From contig NC_092338.1 of NCBI RefSeq assembly GCF_046630445.1, positions 204,459,501 through 204,523,500 on the forward strand: DNA of 64,000 nucleotides, written 5' to 3'. The number at the start of each line of letters is the position of its first letter. Position 1 is the first letter of the stretch. Shown piece after piece: positions 10,296-21,624 of this stretch. The notes below the pieces were generated by a model, which saw only the letters and a program-made list of their open reading frames with translations, was not told where the DNA came from and did not search any database. The position numbers and the translations under genes were made by a program. The stretch is from Rutidosis leptorrhynchoides. Taxonomy: Eukaryota > Streptophyta > Magnoliopsida > Asterales > Asteraceae.

Positions 10296-12638
10296 CTATA
10301 AAAAAGAGATTTGAAACTTTTAGCTTAAAACTTGTGGTTTTGTGTCACCCACTTACTAACCTTGTATTGGGAAAGCAACACGTCCAGTTTACTTGCTCCG
10401 TATATTACCTTTCGGTAAACAACCGTCCGGTTGTAAAGGAAAGTGTTGAACACGCAACTGTTAAGGCAATGTTCCATGACATGCTTTTTATTATGATCTA
10501 TATCGTGTCGGATGCAATTACTATCCTTTGTAGGAGCAATAGTAAAGATCACCCTATAATTTTTCAGTCTGGCACAAGGTCCTGTCTTCGACCATGCTAT
10601 GCAACCACCGTTCTTACGGTTGACACCCGATTTGGTTCAGGTGACCTAATGAATTCTAGGTGAATTCCTAGGATTTTACGTTCAATGGTAATGAACGCAT
10701 TGAAAATGGGTTTTCAGAAAACAAATCGGTTTGTAATTTTGATCAAAATATTTTCTCGTTCAAGCTCGAGTTTAGATATCATCGAATTCCATGAGTTTGA
10801 ATTCTCAATCTTTAAGGTCAATCTCAAGGATTGAGTAATATCAGTCTTAAAAGCTGATTTTTGATCTTTAAGGAGATTATCCTTTCTGTGAATCTGATTC
10901 ATTAGTCTTATAAGCTAATTTACATGGTGCCCCCCAATTGTACGAGACAGATCCTCTCATAGTTAGGATAAGTCTGACCACCGGGCGACACTGTTTGATG
11001 CTGAGGTTCGTGGATTTTCAGCTGATTTTCAAGAAAACTTTTCAAGGTTTTTCGTAGACTCTACAACTGGTCTGGACGACAACTTCCTGACCTAAATCAA
11101 GAAGCGCGTATCTTTTTCTTGGAAGACTTTACTTCCTTTTAAATCAAGTGGCACATTTCTTTCAAATATATTATAAGAAATCGGGTAAAACTGGTAAAAT
11201 TGTCCAAAACAAAAGTATCTTCAATTATTTGTATACAAATATGTGATATATGTTCTAAATAACTTGGTAAATTTTTCCCACACTTGGCTTTTATTTTCTT
11301 TTCTTTGCCTTTTTATTCTCCTCTATTCCATTTTAAATGGATTCAAGCGTTTTGGGTTGTTTCTCAATTTATGTCCTTTCCGAGATAACAATAATTTCGG
11401 TGTTCACACCTAGTTTTATCGTTCATAAATATGTATAAACATGATTTTGAGTTCATTTAGTTGAAAATTTTGAAAAATTTTATTAGAATTGGGTAGTCAG
11501 TATATAAGACTAGGGCTGTTCTTTATTATCAGAGAGCACTAGATTCTAATACAACTACTGCGTTACTAGTATTTTTTATGGTAATCAAGTGTTTAAATTA
11601 AAATTTTAAAAATTCGAAAGAATTTAACCCCTTCCCACACTTAAGATCTTGCAATGCCCTCATTTGCAAGAAATCAGTAGCAATTTAAATTATTGAGGGT
11701 GAGTAGCGTAGAAAAATGATTAAATTTTACCAAAGTTTCCAAACATAATTTTTTTTTAACTTAAAACTTATAAAACAAATAATTAATTAATTTTAAAATC
11801 CTATTTCGTTCTATAATGAGGGCGTTTTGGTACGTTGACCTAGTCCGTCCCTCGACAAAAATTTAAAATTTGTCATTTTAAAGCGTTTGTTTTAAAAGCA
11901 AAGATTTTTGGGTTTGTTTAAATGTTTTTGGTATACTTTAAATCAATAAGATTAAAAATAATGATAACAAAACTTCTCGTCCCGTCCTTGGGTAAAGCAA
12001 TTTTGTTTCAACGACCTAGTCTTCAACTCACGACGAATTTTAGGTATCAAATTTTTAACTTAATGAAATAAAGTAAATTTTTGTTTTTAAATTCACATCA
12101 AACTTAAATTTAAAATGCATAAAATTAAAAATTTATATTAATATTATTAATATTTTTATACATTAATTTTACAAACTTTATATTGAAAATATTAATTTTT
12201 AAAATATTTATAAACTTAAATATATTGGTTTTAGAAATTTACAATAATAATTTAATATTAATTTAAAAACAAGGTAAAAATTAAAAATCTTTTTGCTCTT
12301 TTATCCCACTTTAATCAATCAAATATTATCAAAAATATACGCCCCTCTTTTGGATAAAATAATTTCGGCTATATTACCTAGTTTTACTCCTGACGCATTT
12401 CTAAAATATTTTGGATTGATTGATTAAAGATATTTATACCTTAAGAATAAACGATAAATTTCACAGTGATGTAATAAATTTTTGTATGATATCAATAATT
12501 TCGGTTTCACATACCTAATTTTATTGAATATCAATTTAATACTTTATAGTGAACAATTCAGCGTTTATTATCAAAAGGTTAAAAATAATAAATAAAAACA
12601 AATAAAAACTGTACATACTTACTTGTGAGATAGAATTC
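10296..12638 (-). other. 3' untranslated region of element A, truncated
   Basis: No coding sequence is visible. Polypurine-like motifs occur at 11273-11285 and 11631-11642. Around 11746-11754 the sequence jumps from the equivalent of B 23335 to that of B about 25950, so about 2.6 kb including the ATHILA ORF1-type gene is missing. The plus-strand frame 10253-10663 (136 aa) is the antisense ORF discussed in the findings; its start codon lies in the element C leader, so at least its N-terminus is spurious. Confidence 0.65.
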
Positions 12639-13060
12639 TCAGAGACCTGCTTTAGCCGACTCATAGGAGAGTCGTGTGATTTGGTTTTCCATAGCTACAT
12701 AAGCGTAACCTCGATTCTTCAATAACTTTTCTTCTAAACATATGAACGGTCCTTCTCTGCTTAGAGTAACAAATTCGGTATTTGAATATATTTGATTGTT
12801 TGAACATTTACCTTTGTGTGACCATTTTCCGCATGTATGACATCTTTCAAGGTGTCGTGCTCTTCTTTTTGTTGCGGATTTTGATTTTCCTTTACCAAAA
12901 TGTGTCTTATGATGATCTTTCCTGAGTTCTTTTCTCACTTCGTCCATTTTTTCTCTTATGAATGATACCAGTTCACTCGGAAGTGTGTCATTATTACGTT
13001 TAGTAATCATAGCGTGTAGCATTAGACCATGGTTCAGATCAAAGGAATTCTTCATCTCGT
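12639..13060 (-). CDS. Zinc-knuckle ORF downstream of pol, element A
   Basis: About 138 aa from the conserved methionine near 13053. The open frame extends to 13139, but the extra N-terminus falls in a T-rich splice-acceptor-like stretch and is probably not translated. Motifs: a basic segment KGKSKSATKRRARH, then CHTCGKWSHKGKC, a CX2CX4HX3C zinc-knuckle-like motif. It is collinear with the element B ORF at 26910-27293. It lies after integrase and before the (here deleted) env-position ORF. It could bind nucleic acid, judging only from the knuckle and basic tract. I do not know an assigned function. Confidence 0.55.
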
Positions 13061-13217
13061 AAAACCTAAAAAAAAATAAAAATTCAGAATGGAGGGAGAA
13101 GACTAGTTCTTTAGGGTCTGCTAGGGAAAGACCATTCATATTCCATTCTCGAGAACTACACGAAAACAGAATATCTAACTCTAACAGAAATACATATTAT
13201 CCTTAAAAAAACTTGAT

Positions 13218-13230
13218 TCTCCCCACACTT
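13218..13230 (-). other. Polypurine-like motif after pol, element A
   Basis: AAGTGTGGGGAGA on the minus strand, just 3' of the end of the integrase reading frame. The same core is the LTR-adjacent polypurine tract of these elements. In B the equivalent site (about 27448-27460) has decayed. Confidence 0.5.
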
Positions 13231-15485
13231 AGTTAGCTGTGGTGTTAAAATTGTGATTAACTTCATTGTTAACTTCTATTGTGTGATGACCCGAGAATTT
13301 CTGACCAAATTTAAACTTTAATCTTAATCTATAATCGACACGATAAGCAAAGTCTGTAATGTGAAAATCTCAAAAACTTTGAACTGTGTTCATGTAAACA
13401 TTTGACCTTTGACTATTCCCGACGATTCACGAACCTTAAATCGTAAATAGAAATGTAGATATAAATAACTATATATGTAAATAATTAAATATTATAAATT
13501 AAATATATTAATGAAGTATTATGTGATTTGGTTATTTCGAAAGAGAACTTAAACATGTTATTTAAAATTGTTATTTAAAAATAGAGAAGTAATTTGAATG
13601 TATATAATTTGTCTATATTAACAAAGTATTAAATGTTATACTGTGAGTTTATTTGTTTCAATATAAAACATAATTATGCATAGTAGTTTGAAAATATATA
13701 ACCATTACTATATGTATATTATTTAAAATGTATGGATATTATGTATATATAATATATATTATATAATTATCAAATATTACATAATTAATAAAATGTAATA
13801 TTAATATATGTAATTACAAGTTGAAAATATAATTGTATTAGTAAAATTATTATTTCTTTCATATTTGTTAATTAATATAGTATTATCAATAATTTCTATT
13901 ACACTTTATTATTTGATATTATTATTAATGATATAATTAATTCTATTATTATTGTTATTATTTTTATCTATATATTTATAATTACAAATATGATCATTAT
14001 TATTATTAGAAAATAATACATTTTATTTTCATTAAAATTAATAATATAATTATTATCCTTTATTTATTATTAGTATTTTTATTATTAACCTTGACATTAT
14101 TTATTTATTTTTATTAGTATCCTTATCAATAATATATTACTATTAATATTATTATTATTATTATTATTAATTTTAATTAGATTATTATTATTTATATAAT
14201 TATAATTATTAATTAATTGGATAAAAGTGTACGCATCAAATTTCAGAAGCAGATTCTGTTGTGTGTAGCTATCGAACTGTAGATAATTCTTGTTGCTATC
14301 TCTAAGTTGTTATAGGTCAATGTCACTTTATAATCCAAACAAGAATCGATTCACATCATGAAAAGCTTTTCTATTTTTTTATTACATTTTCTGTACGAGC
14401 AAGAATCATCTGTCGACATTAGCTGGCCATACAACAATCCAAGAATTAGTTAGCAATCCATTCAATCCTTATCACACTTTATGTTATTTATTTTATTTCT
14501 GTACGAATGGTGATCCTTAATGATTTCATTTGGCGACAAGACAATCGACTACCTCATATTTGTTGAAATTTCATTTGAATAAACAACACCTCTAATCTTG
14601 TGTTCTTGTTGAGAACAACCCATCTTCCTCAAACGATCCTGTAGTCGAACAATATCTTCGTAAACCCAATCACCATTTTATTTCACCTATTGTTGTTACT
14701 CGATAACCATCATCAAACCGCCATAAGTTGCAGCCTTGTTGCTGCTGCTATGCTTACTTTTTTTGCTTCTGTTTCTGTCCACCACTGAGATCATCATAGA
14801 CACCATCAAAACACTTTAGTTCCTGTATTAGTTCAACACAAATACCACCTTTCTATTTTTTTTTGTTTCTTTCTGTTTCAAATTCCTGCAGCAATCATCC
14901 ATAAAGAAAGGTTTAGAACCTGTTACTAATGTTGTACCTTCGGTTGTAACCCAGATCGCCACTTCTGTTAATGCTCGACACCCCAAAGATCATCCAACAA
15001 CTTGGTCTGTTCCTACTGTATTATGTTTCTGTTCAGCAAAACAAAACACCATCGCTCATGAGTTTTATCGAACACCATCACCAAAATACCGAACCCTTGT
15101 TATTACTTGATACTATGATAACGATGATTGTGATTTTATGTGATGATAATGAAGATGGCCGACTCCTAAACGGGTCATATAGGTGACGTATCATATTTTT
15201 TTTTTTGATTCTTCATAATGATGTTGTAGTTATAGTGGGGTAATGATGAAAGGCATAATGGAGTCAATAATATTAAGATATGATACTCTCTTTATAGCTC
15301 GACCACACTTCCTTTTTATTCAATTCAACAAACCGAATCCAATAAATCATAAAGCAATTCGAATTGGGTTGAGATTAATCTGAGTGTTGGGCAGTAAGTT
15401 AATTTTTCTGATGGGCCAAAAGAAGCTGATCCAGATGTTTTATATATATTTTAGTGGGGAAGTAATCAGATAAAGAGAGACAGAT

Positions 15486-15560
15486 GAGTGGCTAGGTGCG
15501 TTGTTGGGTAACAAAGAGGTCACAGGTTCAATCTTGAACTGTGGCGTATTTTTTTTTTTT
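15486..15560 (+). other. tRNA-like module 1 in LTR D
   Basis: A GAGTGGCTAGGTGCG segment resembles a degenerate A box, and GGTTCAATCTT a B box. They are followed by a run of 12 T (15549-15560) that would act as a Pol III terminator. No full cloverleaf was folded. It is probably a SINE or tRNA relic, not a tRNA gene. Confidence 0.4.
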
Positions 15561-15638
15561 AATGAGGAAGATGAACAACAGAAAGGCAGTAGGGGTTAAA
15601 TAAATATAAAGTTCGTATAATATCAAAGAAAATAGAAT

Positions 15639-15718
15639 TGGTGGAGTGGTTTGTGGTGTTTGCAGGCTAGCGGGTGGTTGTGGGTTCGAGTCTCGCTTGG
15701 GGCGTTCTTTTTATAAAA
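15639..15718 (+). promoter_or_regulatory. tRNA-like module 2 and TATA box, LTR D
   Basis: TGGTGGAGTGG (15639-15649) fits the Pol III A-box consensus TRGYNNARNNG at every position. GGTTCGAGTCT (15683-15693) fits the B box except for its last base. A T-rich run and TATAAAAA (15711-15718) follow. The module occupies the slot just upstream of TATA that palindrome pairs occupy in LTRs A, B, C and E. Function is not shown. Confidence 0.45.
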
Positions 15719-15760
15719 AGCTTATTAGAAGGGTATACACTCTTATTCTCAATTCTATTA

Positions 15761-15940
<180 letters not shown>

Positions 15941-16565
15941 AGTGTTGTTATTATGTTAAAGTTAATAATATAATCAATATTATTATCACTTTTGTTATTA
16001 CTAAGTAAAATCACTAATTATTACACGTATTATTATTATCATTATATTTATTATTATTATGATTATTATTATTATTATTATCAAGATGATTATTACTATA
16101 GTAACATTAGAATATGATTATATGTAAACAGTAATATTACCATCATTATTGTTATTATTATTATTAACACTAAGTATTAACAATAAGTATTATTAGTATT
16201 ATTATCACAATCATAATGCAATTTATTATTATCATTAATTTTAATATTATTATCATATTTATATTTATTATTAAAAAATATTAGTATTAGGTATTATTAA
16301 GTCTTAAATTAGAATCAAAACTAATGTTTTCATTGTAAAAATAATACCACTTTTATATTTAGGATCATTAATATGATTCTTGAGGTTTTTAAACTATCAT
16401 TTTTATTATTATTAATTATCATTTTTTTTTTTAAAACTATTATTTTTACTTATCATTATTAGTATTATTATCATTATTATTTTTTATCATAAACATGACT
16501 TTTAATTATTATATACATTAGTATTATTTTATCAAATAAATACTTATATAGAACATATATAAAGA

Positions 16566-16684
<119 letters not shown>

Positions 16685-17769
16685 AATGAAAATACATAAA
16701 TAAATAATGAAACTTATAAATTATTAAAGATATAAACTACATCACTAATAATAAAATAATATATATATATTTATTCGAGTGCAAGAATATGTTTTAATAC
16801 ATATATGAATGATATAGGTTCGTGAATCCGAGGTCAACCCTATACTTGTTCAATGTCGTTCTATGTATTTTTACTACAAAATACATTAGGTGAGTTTCAT
16901 TTGATTCCCTTTTTACTCTTTACATTTTTGGGACTGAGAATACATGCGCTTTTATAAACGTTTGACGCAATAGACACAAGTACCTTAACTGCATTCTATG
17001 ATAGAATTATCTGGGATTGGGGTTGATTATTATGACAGGCATTAGTCCCCGGTTTCCGTTAGAGCGTATGAGCTCCCGAGTCGGGTGGATGGTTTATTAT
17101 TTATGACATTTTGGCACCTGTTGTCCTATATTTTATAAACATGTGTTCAGCCGTGGGGTGTAAAGACCGGCACAGAGGTTCTATATTTTGAAGGCACATG
17201 TATTCAGCCGTGGGGTGAAAGATCGGCACAGATGGTTACTATTATATTTTGAATCCTCACCAGGTGTTCTTCATATGAAAGATATATTTTTGTGAAGTTG
17301 GAATGGGACTTCTGCACGTTTTATAATATTTAAAATCTTGTGGTCTATTAAAATGGTGGAAATGAAATGATTACTATAAACTAATGAACTCACCAACCTT
17401 TTGGTTGACACTTTAAAGCATGTTTATTCTTAGGTTTGAAAGAAACCTTCCGCTGTGCATTAGCTCATTTTAAGGATATTAATTGGAGTCATTCATGACA
17501 TATTTCAAAAGACGTGGCATTCGACTCGTTGAAGTTCATTAGAGATTATTATTAAGTAAATGACAGATTAGGTCATTTATCGTTTGGATATTATGAAATG
17601 GTATGCATACCTGTCAACTTTCGATGAAATGAAAGTTTGTCTTTTAAAAACGAATGCAATGTTTGTAAAATGTATCATTTAGAGGTCAAGTACCTCTCGA
17701 TGAAATCAACTATTATGAATCGTTTATAATCGATATGGACTTCGTCTGGATGGATTAGGATGGGGCGTT

Positions 17770-19610
17770 TCACATTGGACCATGTATGTAATGTTTAAAT
17801 CTGTGACCATTAACTTTAAATTCAATCCCATTTGAATTTATTAATTCTACTGTTCCATATGCAAAAACTCTTTTAACTATGAATGGTCCAGACCATCTAG
17901 ATTTCAATTTTCTAGGAAATAGCTTGAATCGTGAATTAAAAAGAAGGACTCTGTCTCCTTCCTTAAATTCTTTTGAACTTCTGATGCTTTTATCATGCCA
18001 TTTCTTCGTTCTTTCCTTATAGATTAACGAATTTTCATATGCTTCATGTCTTAGTTCTTCTAATTCGTTTAGTTGACTTAACTGCAGACTTCCAGCTTCA
18101 TGTAAATCAAGATTACATGTCTTCAAAGCCCAAAATGCTTTATGCTCAATTTCTACTGGAAGGTGACATGCTTTTCCGTAAACGAGTCTAAAAGGTGTGG
18201 TGCCAATTGGAGTTTTGTAGGCTGTTCTAAAAGCCCAGAGTGCATCCTCCAATTTTATGGACCATTCCTTTGGATTTGATCCTACAGTTTTCTCTAGAAT
18301 ACGTTTTAAAGCTCGGTTGGTATTTTCAACTTGTCCACTTGTTTGTGGATGATAAGCGGTTGAGATTTTATGAGTTACTCCATATCTTTTAAGAACTTTC
18401 TCAAGTTGATTGTTACAAAAATGAGTACCCCGATCACTTATTAAAGCTTTCGGTGTTCTGAATCTAGCAAAAAGACGTTTTAAGAAGTTGACTACAACTC
18501 GTGCATCGTTAGTTGGGAGAGCTTGTGCTTCTGCCCATTTAGATACATAATCAATGGCAACGAGAATGTAGAGATTATTATGAGATTGTGGAAATTGACC
18601 CATAAAGTCAATACCCCAAACGTCAAATACTTCACATACTTGAATGACATTTGGTGGCATTTCATCACGTTGACTTATTTTTCTGGCCCTTTGACAAGCA
18701 TCACAGGATTTACAGAGAAGGTGCGCGTCTTTGAAAATTGTAGGCCAATAGAATCCAGCGTCATAGACTTTCCTTGCTGTTAGTTGAGGCCCATAATGCC
18801 CCCCTGTTGGTCCTGTGTGACAATAGTTTAAGATTTGACTAGCTTCATCTCCGAATACGCATCGGCGTATTATTCCATCGGGATAACTTATACATAAATG
18901 TGGATCTTCCCAAAAATAGTGTTTTATATTACTAAAGAATTTCTTTCGTTTTTGGTACGACAACCCTTTTTCAAGGAATCCACATACTAAGTAGTTTGCA
19001 TAGTCTGCAAACCATGAAATTTCATTATAATTGATCTTCAAAAGATATTCATCAGGAAAGTTATCTTGTATAGTCGATTCATTTAGAACTTCTAATTCGG
19101 GATTTTCAAGACGAGAAAGATGATCAGCGGCGAGATTTTCTGCTCCCTTTTTGTCTCGGATTTAAATATCGAACTCTTGTAAGAGTAAAATCTAACGTAT
19201 TAATCGTGGTTTGACATCTTGTTTTGAAAATAGGTATCTAAGAGCAGAATGGTCAGTATAGACCACCGTTTTAGCTAGAACTAGATATGAACGAAATTTG
19301 TCAAAAGCAAAGACAATAGCAAGGAGTTCTTTTCAGTAGTTGTGTAATTCGTTTGTGCTCCTTGTAACGTCTTACTAGCATAATAAATAGGTTGAAATCA
19401 TTTTTCAATCCTTTATCCTAAAACGGCTCCCATTGCAAAATCACTTGCATCGCATATAAGTTCAAACAGTAGATTCCAATTTGGAGTTATCATGATCAGC
19501 GCATTAGTGAGTTTTTCTTTAAGAATATTAAAAGATTTGATGCATTCATCCGAAAAGATGAATGGAGCATCCTTTTCTTGGAGTTTATTCATAGGAATGG
19601 CAATTTTAGA
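17770..19610 (-). pseudogene. Element A pol, 3' part: RNase H and integrase
   Basis: An open frame of 423 aa (17770-19041) carries integrase. Motifs: [10 protein letters not shown] and CKSCDAC zinc-binding residues, catalytic-core signatures GIDFMGQFP and [11 protein letters not shown], and [14 protein letters not shown] with the glutamate. The RNase H part (19042-19610) is recognisable but damaged, with a stop in the segment near 19160. The terminal stop is supplied by the end of solo LTR D: TCA at 17770-17772 reads TGA on the minus strand. The true C-terminus lies across D near 13281. The upstream pol sequence continues at 36597, beyond element B. Confidence 0.85.
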
Positions 19611-19615
19611 AAAAT
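19611..19615. other. Target-site duplication of element B, left copy
   Basis: AAAAT, identical to 36592-36596. In the uninterrupted element B sequence this site reads TTTTAGAAAAATCTTTTATG, matching the fused left and right flanks. Confidence 0.9.
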
Positions 19616-21609
19616 TGATGTTTTAGCAGAGTAGTATATAAAATAGCTTATATTTTTACAGGAAATACTATTAAATACGATACAATTTTACACAAGATAT
19701 TTATTTATTTAGAGAATGGACATACTTAAACCTTGCTACAACACTTATAGGCAGTGTACCTAATCGTACAGTAGTGTAGTTTTTAGTAAGTCCGGTTCGT
19801 TCCACAGGGAATCTTTTTAAACAAAGCTTAACGCTATATTAGTTTACTTTTATAAAAATACAAATATATATATAAGTAATATTATTATTATAAAAGGGGG
19901 GTTTTTACCGTTTAATGACCGGTTTGTCGATTTTAAAACTTTAGTCACAGTTAAAACCAAATGTAAAATATTAAAAATAAATACAAGACTTAAATTAAAG
20001 CGTAAAGTAAATAACGATAATGAAATTGCGAATAATAAAAGTGCGATAAAATAAACTTGCGATAATTAAAAAGTACGATAATTAAAAGTGCAATTAAATA
20101 AAATAACAATAAAAATGCGATAATTAGAAGTGCAATTAAATATAAAATAAAGGAAATTAAATATGAAATAAAAGAATTATGCTTATTTAAACTTCCGTAA
20201 TCATGATGGTTGACGTGTTGATTTTAGTTTTATGCCCATGGGTTAATTGTCCTTTGTCCTGGATTATTTAATATGTCCGTCTGGTTTTTGTCCATAACAG
20301 TCCATCAGTCATAAATATAAAGTGCGAGTATCCTCGTCAAATTATCCTTATACCCGAAGTCAAATATTCCAACTAATTGGGGATTCGAATTGTAACAAGG
20401 TTTTAATACTTTGTTTAATGAATACACCAGGTTATCGACTGCGTGTAAACCAAGGTTTTACTACTTTGTTAACAATTACACCAATTACCCTTGAATGTAA
20501 TTCACCCCTGTTTCAACAAGTCTATTAACTATTAATCCAGTTCCGTGTCCGGTAAAATGAATAATTATTGGTATTTATAGATATCCCGCCCACCGTACCC
20601 AGTCAAGCGTATGTGGTTATATATAAATACGTCGAATTATAAGTTTGTATATTAAATTAACAAGGTATTGTTTAGTTAATATAAAACCCATTAATAGCCC
20701 ATAGTCTAATTTCCACAAGTGTCGTTCTTTTGTCCAAACCCCAATTATGGTACAAAGCCCAATTACCCAATTTTAGTAATTAGCCCAACATCATGATTAC
20801 TTCGGATTAAATAAGCATAATAATAACTTAGCTACGAGACATTAATATAAAAAGGTTGAACATAACTTACAATGATTAAAAATAGCGTAGCGTTACACGG
20901 ACAGAATTTCGACTTACACCCTTACAATATTCGCTAACATACCCTTATTATTAGAATTATAATTAAAATTAAAATTAAAATTAAAATATAAATATAAATA
21001 TATACGATATAGATAGAGAGATGGATATATGATGGATGATAAAAAATGCTCAGAATTCGGTTGCTTTTATAGGGACTTTCAGAGTTTGGGCCTCCGCGAC
21101 TCGCGGCCCTTTTGGCCTTCAAACTCCGCGAGTCGCGGAGATTGAAAATACAGCTCACATTCTTTGGAGTCTTTCTTGCCGACGATTTATTTATAAATAT
21201 AATATATATATATATAATTAATATAATTAATTATATATTATATTATATTTATATACATAGTTAACTTGTAATTTTTAGTCCGTTGCGCCGAGCGTTGAGA
21301 GTTGACTCATGTCCCGGTTCCGGATTTTCGAACGTCCTTGCGTACAATTTAATATCTTATACTTTGCGTTTTGAATCTTGTACTCTTGTAATTTCGAGAC
21401 GTTTCTTATCAATAATTGGAACCTTTTGATTGTATTTTGTACTTTTGAGCTTTTTGGTCGTTTGCGTCTTCAATTCGTCGAATCTGTCTTTTGTCTTCAC
21501 CTTTTATTATTTAAACGAATATCACTTGTAAATAGAACAATTGCAACTAAAAGCTTGTCTTTCTTGAGGAATAATGCTATGAAATATATGTTCGTTTTTA
21601 GCATTATCA
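19616..21609 (-). mobile_element. 3' LTR of element B
   Basis: 1,994 bp, TGATGTTTT...GCATTATCA on the plus strand. It contains TATA at 21071-21064 (minus) and the palindrome pair at 21092-21140. Confidence 0.92.
21064..21140 (-). promoter_or_regulatory. 3' LTR B U3: TATA box and palindrome pair
   Basis: TATAAAAG (minus, 21071-21064), 20 bp, then CTCCGCGACTCGCGG (21092-21106), then CTCCGCGAGTCGCGGAG (21124-21140). The centres are about 33 bp apart. The two copies are inverted with respect to their central base. Confidence 0.75.
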
Positions 21610-21624
21610 AATATTCCCACACTT
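21610..21624 (-). other. Polypurine tract of element B
   Basis: AAGTGTGGGAATATT on the minus strand, directly abutting the 3' LTR. Same core as in C and G. Confidence 0.8.

Noticed and set aside
15639-15700. Genuine tRNA gene
   Set aside because: A and B boxes are present, but no acceptor stem or anticodon arm could be drawn by eye; kept as tRNA-like only.
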